64,000 nt of DNA from assembly GCA_964464755.1 (NCBI GenBank), contig CAYXGZ010000002.1, forward strand, positions 62,001 to 126,000. Reading direction: 5' to 3'. The DNA comes from CAYXGZ01 sp964464755. GTDB taxonomy: Bacteria; Planctomycetota; MHYJ01; JACPRB01. Position 1 is the first letter of the stretch; the number at the start of each line of letters is the position of its first letter. The notes below the pieces were generated by a model that saw nothing but the letters and a program-made list of their open reading frames with translations, was not told the origin of the DNA and searched no databases. The position numbers and the translations under genes are program-made. Below, piece after piece: positions 31,441 through 40,460 of the stretch.

Positions 31441-32718
31441 GTGCCCCTCGTCTACCAGCTCGTCCGCCGCATGCTCCGGACGGCCCTCGCGTACTTCTAC
31501 GCCGAGGTCGAGGTCCAGGGGGCCGGGCGGGTCCCGGCGGAGGGCGCGGCGATCCTCGCCGCGAACCACCACATCTCGATGATCGACCCCTTCCTCCTCG
31601 TGGCCACGGCGCCCCGGGCCGTGCGCTTCGTCGCGAAGGCCCCGCTTTTCCGCGTCCCGCTGCTCGGCTTCTTCCTGCGCCGGCTGCGCTGCATCCCCGC
31701 GCACCGCAGCCAGGACTCGGGCTACGCCAAGGGGAAGAACGACGCGCTCTACGAGGCCGTCGGCGAGGCCCTCGCCGGGGGCGGCGCCGTCGGGATCTTC
31801 CCCGAGGGCCTCAGCCACGACGACCCCGCCCTCGCGCCCTTCCGGCACGGCGCGGCGAAGATGGCCCTCGACGCCGAGGCGAAGGCCGGCGGCTCCCTCG
31901 GCCTGAAGATCGTCCCCGTCGGCATCCACGTGGAGGAGTCGCGGCTCTTCCGGGGCCGGGTCCTCGTCAGCTACGGCGAGCCGTTCGGGCTCGAGGAGTA
32001 CCGCGGCCGGCACGGCGAGGATCCCCGCGCCGCGATCGCCGACGTCACGGCCGCGCTGAGGGACCGCGTCTCGCGGCTCATCGTCGAGGCGGACTCCGAG
32101 GAGACGCTGCGCCTCGCGGGCGTCGTCGAGGGCCTGACGCGGCAGGACGAGTCGGGCTCGCTCAAGGAGGCGATGGAGCGCAAGCAGTTCATCCTCGGGC
32201 GCTTCCGGGAGATCGAGGCCCGGCGGCCCGAGGCGGCCGCGCGCATCCGCTCGCTCGTCCGCCGCTACGACCGCCTCCACGACCTTGCGGGCTCGTCCGC
32301 CGCCGGCTTCGGCAGGACGCTCGGCCTGGCCCTGCTGGGGGCGCCGTTCCTGCTCGCGGGCCTCGCCGTGAACGCGGTCCCGTACCTGCTCTCGCGGATC
32401 CTCGGCGCGGCGACGACGGCGATCGCCCGCCGGGGCGCGGACGTGCGGGCCGGCAACGGCTTCTTCGCGGCCCTGGTCTGCTTCCCCGCCTGGTACGCCG
32501 CCCTCGCGTGGTGGCTGCCGGTGCGGGTCTCGATCCCGCTGCTCGTCGCCGGTCCGCTGCTCGGCCTGGTCGCGCTGCACTCGCTGGCGCGCTGGAAGCG
32601 GACCTGGGAGCTGGCCGGCGACCTGCTGGCCCGGGTCGCGAGTCCAGATCTCGGGGCGCGGCGGGCCCGGCTGCGATCCCGCATCCTCGGGCGGATCGAC
32701 CGGCTGCGGGCTACTTGA
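31441..32718 (+). CDS. PlsC-like acyltransferase, second paralogue
   Basis: A 425-residue protein collinear with the one at 10087-11400. NHHISMIDP gives the HX4D motif (NHxxxxxDP), FPEGLSHDDP the second acyltransferase motif, and IVPVGIHVEESRLFRGRVL is shared almost word for word with the paralogue. The C-terminal half has a charged helical region, then about four hydrophobic segments (ALLGAPFLLAGLAVNAVPYLL, FFAALVCFPAWYAALAWW). It probably acylates lysophospholipids at the membrane. Its existence as a second copy far away in the window suggests two substrates or conditions. The last 8 nt overlap the convergent gene. Confidence 0.85.
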   Translation: MPLVYQLVRRMLRTALAYFYAEVEVQGAGRVPAEGAAILAANHHISMIDPFLLVATAPRAVRFVAKAPLFRVPLLGFFLRRLRCIPAHRSQDSGYAKGKNDALYEAVGEALAGGGAVGIFPEGLSHDDPALAPFRHGAAKMALDAEAKAGGSLGLKIVPVGIHVEESRLFRGRVLVSYGEPFGLEEYRGRHGEDPRAAIADVTAALRDRVSRLIVEADSEETLRLAGVVEGLTRQDESGSLKEAMERKQFILGRFREIEARRPEAAARIRSLVRRYDRLHDLAGSSAAGFGRTLGLALLGAPFLLAGLAVNAVPYLLSRILGAATTAIARRGADVRAGNGFFAALVCFPAWYAALAWWLPVRVSIPLLVAGPLLGLVALHSLARWKRTWELAGDLLARVASPDLGARRARLRSRILGRIDRLRAT

Positions 32719-34975
32719 AGCGCGGGTTGAAGCGCTCCAGCGCCTTGTAGGGGTCCGGCCACTCGAGCGGCACGCCCTGGTCGTGCGCCGCGTGGCGCGT
32801 CCAGTACGGATCCCAGAGGTGCGCCCGGGCCAGCACGCAGAGGTCGGCCCGGCCCGCGACGAGGATCGAGTTCACGTCGCCGAACGAGGTGATGGCCCCG
32901 ACGGTCATCGTCGGCACGCCCGCCTCGAGCCGCACGCGCTCGCTGATCGGCGTCTGGAAGAGCCGTCCGTACGTCGGCTCCTGGTGCGGCACCACCCCGC
33001 CCGCGGAGACGTCGACGATGTCGCACCCGTGCTCCTTCAGCGCCTTCGCGATCTCCACCGCCTCGGCGGGCGAGTTGCCCCCCGCGGCCCAGTCCGTCCC
33101 GGAGATGCGCACCGAGAGCGGCTTGCGCGCGGGCCAGGCGGCCCGCACCGCGTCGAGCACCTCGAGCGGGTAGCGCAGCCGGTTGGCCATCGACCCGCCG
33201 TACGCGTCGCCCCGGTGGTTCGAGAGCGCCGAGAGGAAGGTCGAGATCAGGTACCCGTGCGCGAAGTGCAGCTCGAGGAGGTCGAAGCCCGCCTCCTCGG
33301 CCCAGCGCGTCGAGCGCACGAAGTCGTCGCGGACCCGGTCCATGTCGCGGCGGTCCATCTCGCGCGGCACGGCGTTCTTCGGCGTCCACGGGATCGCCGA
33401 CGGCGCGACGATCGGCCAGCCACCCGAGGGCAGCGGGGCGTCGTAGCCGCCCTTCCAGGGGATGCAGGTCGAGGACTTCCGGCCCGCGTGGGCGTGCTGG
33501 ATCCCGATCTTCGCGCCCGTGTGCCGGTGCACGAACGACGTCACGCGCTTCCAGGCCGGGACGTGCTCGGGCTTGTAGATCCCCGCGCAGCCCGGGGTGA
33601 TGCGGCCCTCGGCGCTCGTGCCGGTCGCCTCGGCGATCACGAGGCCCGCCCCGCCCATCGCGCGGCTGCCGAGGTGGACGAGGTGCCAGTCGTCCACGAG
33701 CCCGTCGTCGGCGGAGTACTGGCACATCGGGCTGACGACGACCCGGTTGGGCAGCAGCAGGTCGCGGAGCTTGAAGGGCGTGAACATCGGCGGGGGAGCG
33801 GGCTCGGCGGGGATCTTCGCGCCGCTCTGGGCGGAGGCCTTGCCCGCGAACCAGGCGTCGAGGCCCGCCGTGAACTTCGGGTCGCGGAGCTTCAGGTTCT
33901 CGTGCGTGACGCGCAGCGAGCGCGTCAGCAGGCTCGTGGCGAACTGCTCGGGCTCGAGGTTCCAGTAGCGCTCGGTGTCCTCGAACCACTGGAGGCTGAC
34001 CCGGGCCGCGCGCTGGAGCGAGTCGACGACCGGCCGGCGCTGCTTTTCGTAGGCCGCGAGCGCGTCGGGGACGGATTTCGTCGCGACCACCGCGTCGCGC
34101 AGCGCGATCGCGTCCTCCATGGCGAGCTTCGTCCCGGAGCCGATGGAGAAGTGCGCCGTGTGGGCCGCGTCGCCGACGATGACCATCTTCCCGTCGTGTA
34201 TCCAGCGGTCGCACCGGATGATGGGGAAGGAGCGCCAGAGGGAGCGGTTCTTGATCAGCCGGTGGCCCTGCAGCTCCTCCGCGAAGAGCTTCTCGGCGTA
34301 GGCGGCCGTCTTCTCCTCGGGGGCGTTCTCGAGCCCGGCCTTCCGCCACGCGGCCTCGGTGGTCTCGAGGATGAACGTGGACTGGTCGCCGCCGTCGTAG
34401 CGGTAGGCGTGGACGCGCCAGAGCCCGTGCTCGTTCTCGCGGAACCAGAACGTGAAGGCGCGGTAGGGGAAGGTCGTGCCCAGCCAGCAGAAGCGGTTGG
34501 GGCGCCAGTCGATGTGCGGCCGGAAGCTCTCCTTGTAGCGCTCGCGGCAGAGGCTGTTGACGCCGTCGGCGGCGAGCACGAGGTCCGCGCCCTTCGCCGC
34601 GTCGGCGGGGTCCTTCACCTCGGACTGGAAGCGCAGCACGACGCCGAGGTCGGCGCAGCGCTTCTGCAGGATGTTGAGGAGCCGAACGCGCGAGAGGCCG
34701 GAGAATCCGTGGCCGGTCGAGCTGAGGATGCGGCCCTTGTGGTGGATGTCGATGTCGTCCCAGCGCGAGAGGCTGGCGCGGATCGCGTCGTAGGTGGGCT
34801 TGTCGACGGGCTCGAGGTTGTCGATCGTCGCGTCGGAGAAGACGACGCCGAAGCCGAAGGTGTCGTCGGGGCGGTTGCGCTCCCAGACCTCGACCTGGTG
34901 GGAGGGGTCGTGCTTCTTCATCAGCAGCGAGAAGTAGAGGCCCGCGGGCCCACCGCCGATCGAGACGATCTTCAT
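32711..34975 (-). CDS. Fused FAD-dependent monooxygenase / OYE-type NADH:flavin oxidoreductase
   Basis: A 754-residue two-domain enzyme. Residues 1-~385 are a FAD aromatic-ring hydroxylase: the dinucleotide loop GGGPAGLYFS, the mid motif ADGVNSLCRE, and the second FAD motif VGDAAHTAHFSIGSGTKLAMEDA. Residues ~395-754 are an Old-Yellow-Enzyme FMN domain (PNRVVVSPMCQYSADDG, HAGRKSS, ELHFAHGYLISTFLS). This fusion is known for 2-aminobenzoyl-CoA monooxygenase/reductase and salicylyl-CoA 5-hydroxylase, so an aryl-CoA substrate is likely. No dedicated aryl-CoA ligase lies beside it; the acetyl-CoA synthetase 1.5 kb away is not one. A TAGCCT box lies 8 nt before the ATG. Confidence 0.88.
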   Translation of the reverse strand: MKIVSIGGGPAGLYFSLLMKKHDPSHQVEVWERNRPDDTFGFGVVFSDATIDNLEPVDKPTYDAIRASLSRWDDIDIHHKGRILSSTGHGFSGLSRVRLLNILQKRCADLGVVLRFQSEVKDPADAAKGADLVLAADGVNSLCRERYKESFRPHIDWRPNRFCWLGTTFPYRAFTFWFRENEHGLWRVHAYRYDGGDQSTFILETTEAAWRKAGLENAPEEKTAAYAEKLFAEELQGHRLIKNRSLWRSFPIIRCDRWIHDGKMVIVGDAAHTAHFSIGSGTKLAMEDAIALRDAVVATKSVPDALAAYEKQRRPVVDSLQRAARVSLQWFEDTERYWNLEPEQFATSLLTRSLRVTHENLKLRDPKFTAGLDAWFAGKASAQSGAKIPAEPAPPPMFTPFKLRDLLLPNRVVVSPMCQYSADDGLVDDWHLVHLGSRAMGGAGLVIAEATGTSAEGRITPGCAGIYKPEHVPAWKRVTSFVHRHTGAKIGIQHAHAGRKSSTCIPWKGGYDAPLPSGGWPIVAPSAIPWTPKNAVPREMDRRDMDRVRDDFVRSTRWAEEAGFDLLELHFAHGYLISTFLSALSNHRGDAYGGSMANRLRYPLEVLDAVRAAWPARKPLSVRISGTDWAAGGNSPAEAVEIAKALKEHGCDIVDVSAGGVVPHQEPTYGRLFQTPISERVRLEAGVPTMTVGAITSFGDVNSILVAGRADLCVLARAHLWDPYWTRHAAHDQGVPLEWPDPYKALERFNPRFK

Positions 34976-34983
34976 GGGACAGT

Positions 34984-35031
34984 AGGCTAGCTTCCGCGCC
35001 GGGGGGCGGGAACGAAAAAGCCCGGTATACT
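34984..35031. promoter_or_regulatory. Divergent short-leader promoters
   Basis: Minus-strand TAGCCT (34984-34989) is 8 nt from the ATG at 34975. Plus-strand TATACT (35026-35031) is 7 nt from the ATG at 35039, a near-consensus -10 box followed directly by the coding sequence. Confidence 0.55.
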
Positions 35032-35038
35032 CCGGCCA

Positions 35039-36436
35039 ATGAAACTCACCTTCCACGGGGCGGCGCGGAGCGTCACGGGCAGCCGGCACCTCCTCGAGGT
35101 CGGGGGGAAGCGCATCCTCCTCGACTGCGGCCTCGTCCAGGGCCGGCGCGAGGAGGCGGACCGCCGGAACCGGCAGATGGGCTTCCCGGCCGGCGACATC
35201 GACGCCGTCGTCCTGTCCCACGCGCACATCGACCACAGCGGCGCGATCCCCGCGCTCGTGAAGCACGGGTTCCGGGGCCCGGTCTACGCGACGCCCGCGA
35301 CGTCCGACCTCGCGGACGTGATGCTCAAGGACTCGGCGCACATCCAGCAGCGCGACATCGAGACGGTGAACCGCCGCGAGCGGCGGCGGGACCACCGGCC
35401 CAAGGAGCCGCTCTACCTGCCCGAGGACGCGGAGGAGGCGTCGAAGCGCTTCGTCCAGCGCAAGTACGGCGAGCCCTTCGAGGTGGCCGACGGCGTGACC
35501 GTGACCTTCCTCGAGGCCGGCCACATCCTCGGCTCGGCGATCGTCCGGCTCGACCTCCGCGAGGGCGGGACGCGGCGCTCCCTCGTGTTCTCCGGCGACC
35601 TGGGCCGCGACTGCCTGCCGATCATCCGCAACCCGGACAAGATCGAGCGGGCCGACCACCTGATCCTCGAGACGACCTACGGCAACCGGAACCACGAGCC
35701 CATCGAGGACCTGGAGCGCCAGCTCGCCGCGCTCGTCAAGCGGGTCGTGGACCGCAAGGGCAAGATCCTGATCCCCGCGTTCGCGGTCGGCCGCACCCAG
35801 CACATCGTCTACGTGCTCAACAACCTCGCGAACCGGAAGCTCATCCCCTCGGTCCCCGTCTTCGTGGACAGCCCGCTGGCCATGGAGACGACGGAGATCT
35901 TCCGCCGGCACCCCGAGTGCTGGGACCCCGAGATGGTGAAGCTGCTGCGCGAGCACAGCGACGCGGACCCCTTCGGCTTCTCGATGCTGCGCTACGTCCG
36001 CAGCGCCGACGAGTCGCGCACGCTCAACGACCTCGACGGCCCCGCGATCATCATCTCGGCCAGCGGGATGTGCGAGAGCGGCCGCATCCTCCACCACCTC
36101 TCGAACCACCTGCCGTACGAGCGCAACGTGCTGCTCATCGTCGGCTACCAGGCCGAGGGCACGCTCGGGCGGCGGCTGCTCGACGGCGCGGAGCACGTGA
36201 TGATCCTCGGCCGCCCCGTCGAGCGCCGGGCGGAGGTCGTGAAGATGAACGCCCTGTCCGCCCACGCGGGCCGGAGCGACCTCGAGAAGGTCGTCCTCGG
36301 CGTGCGGGACTCGCTGAAGCACCTCCACCTCGTGCACGGCGAGCCGCAGCAGATGGACCCCTTCGCCGAGTGGGCCCGGCAGGCCGTGCCGGCCTCCGTC
36401 GCGGCACCGGAGCACGGCTCGATCGTCGAACTCTAG
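35039..36436 (+). CDS. Beta-CASP metallo-beta-lactamase-fold RNA-processing nuclease
   Basis: A 465-residue protein of the CPSF73/TTHA0252-like group. The metal-binding motif is SHAHIDHSGAIP, with further ligands in EAGHILGSA, FSGDLGRD and SAHAGRSD. The beta-CASP insert covers about residues 200-390, with PAFAVGRTQ, VFVDSPLAMETT and ISASGMCESGRILHH. Such enzymes act as 5'-3' exonucleases and/or endonucleases on RNA with two Zn ions. It starts from a TATACT leaderless-type promoter and is followed 9 nt later by acsA, probably in one transcript. Confidence 0.92.
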   Translation: MKLTFHGAARSVTGSRHLLEVGGKRILLDCGLVQGRREEADRRNRQMGFPAGDIDAVVLSHAHIDHSGAIPALVKHGFRGPVYATPATSDLADVMLKDSAHIQQRDIETVNRRERRRDHRPKEPLYLPEDAEEASKRFVQRKYGEPFEVADGVTVTFLEAGHILGSAIVRLDLREGGTRRSLVFSGDLGRDCLPIIRNPDKIERADHLILETTYGNRNHEPIEDLERQLAALVKRVVDRKGKILIPAFAVGRTQHIVYVLNNLANRKLIPSVPVFVDSPLAMETTEIFRRHPECWDPEMVKLLREHSDADPFGFSMLRYVRSADESRTLNDLDGPAIIISASGMCESGRILHHLSNHLPYERNVLLIVGYQAEGTLGRRLLDGAEHVMILGRPVERRAEVVKMNALSAHAGRSDLEKVVLGVRDSLKHLHLVHGEPQQMDPFAEWARQAVPASVAAPEHGSIVEL

Positions 36437-36445
36437 AGGACCGCC

Positions 36446-38371
36446 ATGAGCGATCTCGACGACCTGCTGCGCGAGGACCGGCGCTTCCCGCCGCCCGCGG
36501 GCTTCGCGAAGGACGCCGTCGTCCGCGACGAGTCCGTCTACAAGGTCCCGGACCGCGAGGCGTTCTGGGCGGGCTTCGCGAAGGAGCTGACCTGGACCCG
36601 GCCCTGGACCCGGGTGCTCGACTGGAAGGCGCCCGACGCGAAGTGGTTCGTCGGCGGCCGCACGAATCTCGCGGTCAACTGCCTGGACCGGCACCTCGCC
36701 TCGTGGCGGCGAACGAAGGCGGCGATCATCTGGGAGGGGGAGCCCGGCGACACCCGCGTGCTCACCTACCTCGACCTGCACCGAGAGGTCTGCCAGGCCG
36801 CCAACGCGCTGCGGGCCCTCGGCGTGAAGAAGGGCGACCGGGTCACGATCTACCTGCCGATGATCCCCGAGGCGGCGATCGCGATGCTCGCCTGCGCGCG
36901 GATCGGCGCCCCGCACTCCGTCGTCTTCGGCGGCTTCTCGCCCGACGCGCTGCGCGACCGGATGAACGACTCGGCGTCCAAGGTGCTGATCACGGCTGAC
37001 GGCGGCTGGCGCCGCGGCTCCGTCGTCCCGCTCAAGGCGAATTCCGACGAGGCGCTGCGCGAGGCCCCGAGCGTCGAGCGCGTGCTCGTCGTCCGCCGCA
37101 CGGGGCAGCCCGTCGCGATGGCCTCGGGCCGGGACTCGTGGTGGCACGACGTCGTCCCCAAGCAGGCGACGACCTGCCACGCCGAGGAGCTGGATTCCGA
37201 GGACCTGCTCTACCTGCTCTACACGAGCGGGACGACCGGCAAGCCCAAGGGCATCGTCCACACGACCGGCGGCTACATGACCGGCGTCTACGCGACGACG
37301 AAGTGGATCTTCGACCTGAAGGACTCGGACGTGTACTGGTGCAGCGCGGACGTCGGCTGGGTGACGGGCCACAGCTACGTCGTCTACGGGCCGCTGCTCA
37401 ACGGCGCGACGACCGTGATGTACGAGGGCGCGCCGAACTTCCCGGACAACGACCGCTTCTGGGCGCTGATCGCGAAGCACGGCGTGAACGTCTTCTACAC
37501 GGCGCCGACCGCGATCCGCTCGTTCATGCGCTTCGGCACCGAGCTGCCCGCGCGGCACGACCTCTCGAGCCTGCGCCTGCTCGGCTCGGTCGGCGAGCCG
37601 ATCAACCCCGAGGCCTGGATCTGGTACCACCAGGTCATCGGCGGCGGCCGCTGCCCGATCGTCGACACGTGGTGGCAGACGGAGACCGGGCAGATCCTCA
37701 TCTCGCCCCTGCCCGGCCTGACGAGCCTCAAGCCCGGCAGCGCGACCCGGCCCTTCCCGGGCATCGAGGCCGACGTCGTCAACGAGAAGGGCGAGTCGGT
37801 CTCCGCGGGCTACCTCGTGCTCAAGGGCCCCTGGCCCGGCATGCTGCGCGGCATCTACGGGGACCCGGAGCGCTACGCGAAGCAGTACTGGTCGAAGTAC
37901 CCCGGCTGGTACTTCACGGGCGACGGGGCCAAGCGCGACGCGGACGGCTTCCTCTGGCTGCTCGGCCGCGTGGACGACGTGATGAAGGTCAGCGGGCACC
38001 GCATCTCGACGATGGAGGTCGAGAGCGCGCTGGTCGACCACCCGGGCGTCGCCGAGGCGGCCGTCATCGGCCGGCACCACGAGGTGAAGGAGCAGGCGAT
38101 CGTCGCGTTCGTGACCGTGAAGCTCGGCGTGCCCGCGAGCCCGGACCTGGCCCGCGAGCTCAAGGAGCACGTGGTGAAGAAGATCGGCTCGATCGCGCGG
38201 CCCGACGACCTGCACTTCACGGCGGAGCTGCCCAAGACCCGCAGCGGGAAGATCATGCGCCGGCTCCTGCGCGACATCGCGGAGGGAAGGGCGCTCGGCG
38301 ACACGACGACGCTCGCCGACGCCGGCGTGGTCCGCTCGCTGAAGGAGAAGTACGAGTCGGAGGAGGGCTAG
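36446..38371 (+). CDS. acsA: Acetyl-CoA synthetase
   Basis: A 641-residue AMP-forming ligase, full length for the family. ATP-binding motif LLYTSGTTGKPKG, DTWWQTETG for the acetate pocket and adenine, YFTGDGAKRD, VDDVMKVSGHRIS at the hinge, and PKTRSGKIMRRLLR, whose Lys is the acetylation/catalytic Lys. It makes acetyl-CoA from acetate, ATP and CoA. GAGGA lies 8 nt before the ATG. The last 4 nt overlap the convergent radical SAM gene. Confidence 0.96.
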   Translation: MSDLDDLLREDRRFPPPAGFAKDAVVRDESVYKVPDREAFWAGFAKELTWTRPWTRVLDWKAPDAKWFVGGRTNLAVNCLDRHLASWRRTKAAIIWEGEPGDTRVLTYLDLHREVCQAANALRALGVKKGDRVTIYLPMIPEAAIAMLACARIGAPHSVVFGGFSPDALRDRMNDSASKVLITADGGWRRGSVVPLKANSDEALREAPSVERVLVVRRTGQPVAMASGRDSWWHDVVPKQATTCHAEELDSEDLLYLLYTSGTTGKPKGIVHTTGGYMTGVYATTKWIFDLKDSDVYWCSADVGWVTGHSYVVYGPLLNGATTVMYEGAPNFPDNDRFWALIAKHGVNVFYTAPTAIRSFMRFGTELPARHDLSSLRLLGSVGEPINPEAWIWYHQVIGGGRCPIVDTWWQTETGQILISPLPGLTSLKPGSATRPFPGIEADVVNEKGESVSAGYLVLKGPWPGMLRGIYGDPERYAKQYWSKYPGWYFTGDGAKRDADGFLWLLGRVDDVMKVSGHRISTMEVESALVDHPGVAEAAVIGRHHEVKEQAIVAFVTVKLGVPASPDLARELKEHVVKKIGSIARPDDLHFTAELPKTRSGKIMRRLLRDIAEGRALGDTTTLADAGVVRSLKEKYESEEG

Positions 38372-39420
38372 AACAGCTCCAGCTGGGGCCCCCTCGGGAT
38401 CCGGAACGCGGCCGTCGAGAGCTCCGGGGCCCGCGTCGAGATCCCCGCCCCGCGGCAGGCCACGCCGAAGATCTGCCGGAGCTGCTCCGCCAGCACGCCC
38501 GCGCCGCGCATCCGCCGGCCGAAGGTCCCGTCGTCGAGCTTCCCGCCGCGCGTCTCGCGGATCCGCGAGAGGATCTTCGACTTCTTCTCGGGCACGTGGC
38601 GGTCGATCCAGTCCAGGAAGAGCGGCTCGACCGCGCCCGGCAGGCGGAGCAGGGCGTGGCCCGCGAAGCTCGCTCCCGCCGCGGCGGCGGCCTTCACGAC
38701 GCCGAGGATCTCGTGCTCGGTGAGGCCCGGGATCACGGGCGCGATCATCACGCCGACCGGGACGCCCGCGGCCGCGAGGCGCGAGATCGCCTCGAGCCGC
38801 CGGCTCGGCGTCGAGGCCCGGGGCTCCAGCGTCCGCGCGAGCGCGCCGTCGAGCGTGGGGATCGTCACGAAGACGGCCGCGGCCTGCACCGCGGCGAGCC
38901 GGGCCAGCACGTCCGCATCGCGCGTCACGAGGTGGTTCTTCGTGATGACCTGCACGGGGTTCGCGAAGTCCGCGAGGACCTCGAGGCAGCGGCGGGTGAT
39001 CCCGAGGCGCCGCTCGGCGGGCTGGTAGCAGTCCGTGACGCCGCTCATGGCGATGAGCGCGGGCTTCCAGGCCCGGCGCGAGAGCTCGTCGCGCAGCAGC
39101 TCGGGCGCGTCCTCCTTGACGAGGACCTTGGTCTCGAAGTCGAGGCCCGCGGACATCCCGAGGTACTCGTGGTAGGGGCGGGCGTAGCAGTAGCTGCAGC
39201 CGTGCTCGCAGCCGCGGTAGGGGTTGAGGCCCCACTCGAAGCCGAGGTCCGGGCTGTCGTTCCGGGCGAGGACGGAGCGCGAGGCGTCGCGGAGGAAGCG
39301 GGTGCGGGGGGCGACCTGCTCGTCGGGCGGGGCCTCGGGGTCGGGCTCGACGTGCACGGCCTCGAAGCGGTTGGGCGGGTTGACGGCGGCGCCGCGGCCG
39401 CGGATCGTCGGTTCGTTCAC
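38368..39420 (-). CDS. SPL-like radical SAM protein (PA0069/Rv2578c family)
   Basis: A 350-residue radical SAM protein. The cluster motif CEHGCSYCYARPYHEYLG is the signature of the DNA-repair-photolyase-like family (PA0069/Rv2578c). ALIAMSGVTDCYQPAERRLGITRRCLEVLADF and VITKNHLVTRDADVL are strongly conserved in it. It is annotated elsewhere as spore-photoproduct-lyase-like, though activity is unproven. The GTG start at 39420 is supported by TACGCT ending 6 nt upstream. A class II-like photolyase gene also begins at 63820, so both may belong to the light/DNA-damage repertoire, which is inference. Confidence 0.9.
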   Translation of the reverse strand: MNEPTIRGRGAAVNPPNRFEAVHVEPDPEAPPDEQVAPRTRFLRDASRSVLARNDSPDLGFEWGLNPYRGCEHGCSYCYARPYHEYLGMSAGLDFETKVLVKEDAPELLRDELSRRAWKPALIAMSGVTDCYQPAERRLGITRRCLEVLADFANPVQVITKNHLVTRDADVLARLAAVQAAAVFVTIPTLDGALARTLEPRASTPSRRLEAISRLAAAGVPVGVMIAPVIPGLTEHEILGVVKAAAAAGASFAGHALLRLPGAVEPLFLDWIDRHVPEKKSKILSRIRETRGGKLDDGTFGRRMRGAGVLAEQLRQIFGVACRGAGISTRAPELSTAAFRIPRGPQLELF

Positions 39421-39426
39421 GCGATG

Positions 39427-39432
39427 AGCGTA
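39427..39432 (-). promoter_or_regulatory. Leaderless -10 box TACGCT
   Basis: On the minus strand TACGCT is separated by 6 nt from the GTG at 39420. It is preceded by GGGG, as with other boxes of this type in the window. Confidence 0.5.
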
Positions 39433-39454
39433 CCCCGCCGCGTGCCATCCGGGG

Positions 39455-40405
39455 TCACGGCTTCGGGTGGGCCTTGAAGAACGTCCAGATCTCGGTCGTG
39501 GCGTCGAAGTCGCGGGTGACGCGTCCGACGATGCCGACCGGCAAGTACTGCGGCCCGCCGGGCCAGGTGTGGCCGCCGCCCTCGATCTTCCAGAGCACGA
39601 CGTCCGCCTTGCCGCTCCAGCGGAACTCCGTGCTGCGGCAGCCGTCCTCGACCGGATCGGGCAGGTCGCGCGTCGCGGCGTCCCCCGAGCACCCGTTGGC
39701 GTTGGACCAAAGGCGCGCGGCGTCCTCGGTGGGGATGAGCTTCCCGCGCTTGCGGATCGCCTCGACGTCGCCGCCGGGATAGGGGACGAGCGGGTCCTCG
39801 GTGCCCTGGACGATCATCACCGCGACCGGCTCGGAGGGGCTGAAGACCTTGTGGAAGGGGTCGGCGAGGCCGCCGACGACGGGCGCGATCGCCGCGATCC
39901 GCGAGGCCTTCGTCGCCCCGAGGTAGTGCGACATGAAGGCGCCGTTGGAGATGCCGCTCGCGTAGACGCGCTTCGTGTCGACGGGGAACTCGCGGCCGAC
40001 CGCGTCGATCATCGCCACGAGGAAGCCCGCGTCGTCCACCTTGAGCCGGTGCGACTCCGAGACGGCGTCCTCGCGCCCGTCGTTCCAGTGGTGCTCCCAC
40101 GCGTCGGGGTAGGCGACGAGGAAGCCCTCGCGGTCGGCCAGCGCGCTGAAGCCCGTGAGCGTCTCCATCTGGACGCCGCGGCCGCCCCCGCCGTGGAGGG
40201 CGAGGACGAGGGGCACCGGCTCGGCCGGCAGCCCGGGCGGCACGTGCAGGAGGTAGGTCCGCGTCCGGCCCTCCCACTCGATCGAGCGGGGCTCCGTGTT
40301 CGGGCCCGGCCGCAGCCGCCGGTAGGCGCAGGCGAAGCCGGACCCGAGCAGGGTGACGGCCAGGACGAGGAGGACGCCGCGTCGGATCATGTTCCGGGAT
40401 ACCAT
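39455..40405 (-). CDS. Secreted PHB depolymerase/feruloyl-esterase-like hydrolase
   Basis: A 316-residue exported alpha/beta hydrolase (LVLAVTLLGSGFACAY signal or lipoprotein-like anchor). LALHGGGGRGVQ gives the oxyanion region, VYASGISNGAFMSHYLG the nucleophile elbow (GISNG, Ser), VQGTEDPLVPYPGG the acid, and GGGHTWPGG the His. This is the LpqC/poly-3-hydroxybutyrate-depolymerase-like pattern. It likely cleaves an extracellular ester. The ATG at 40405 is used; a second ATG five codons on (40390), just before the hydrophobic stretch, is equally plausible. Confidence 0.85.
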   Translation of the reverse strand: MVSRNMIRRGVLLVLAVTLLGSGFACAYRRLRPGPNTEPRSIEWEGRTRTYLLHVPPGLPAEPVPLVLALHGGGGRGVQMETLTGFSALADREGFLVAYPDAWEHHWNDGREDAVSESHRLKVDDAGFLVAMIDAVGREFPVDTKRVYASGISNGAFMSHYLGATKASRIAAIAPVVGGLADPFHKVFSPSEPVAVMIVQGTEDPLVPYPGGDVEAIRKRGKLIPTEDAARLWSNANGCSGDAATRDLPDPVEDGCRSTEFRWSGKADVVLWKIEGGGHTWPGGPQYLPVGIVGRVTRDFDATTEIWTFFKAHPKP

Positions 40406-40460
40406 CGTGGGGTCGTCCCGGTTTCATGTCACGGTCGGGTTCGAGGGAGGTCTATCGCCC

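Noticed and set aside
32711..39448. A 2245-codon open frame on the minus strand
   Set aside because: Only its 3' third (32711-34975) is a recognisable protein. The rest is antisense to the beta-CASP and acsA genes and has the Arg/Val/Asp/Glu-rich composition typical of shadow frames in GC-rich DNA.
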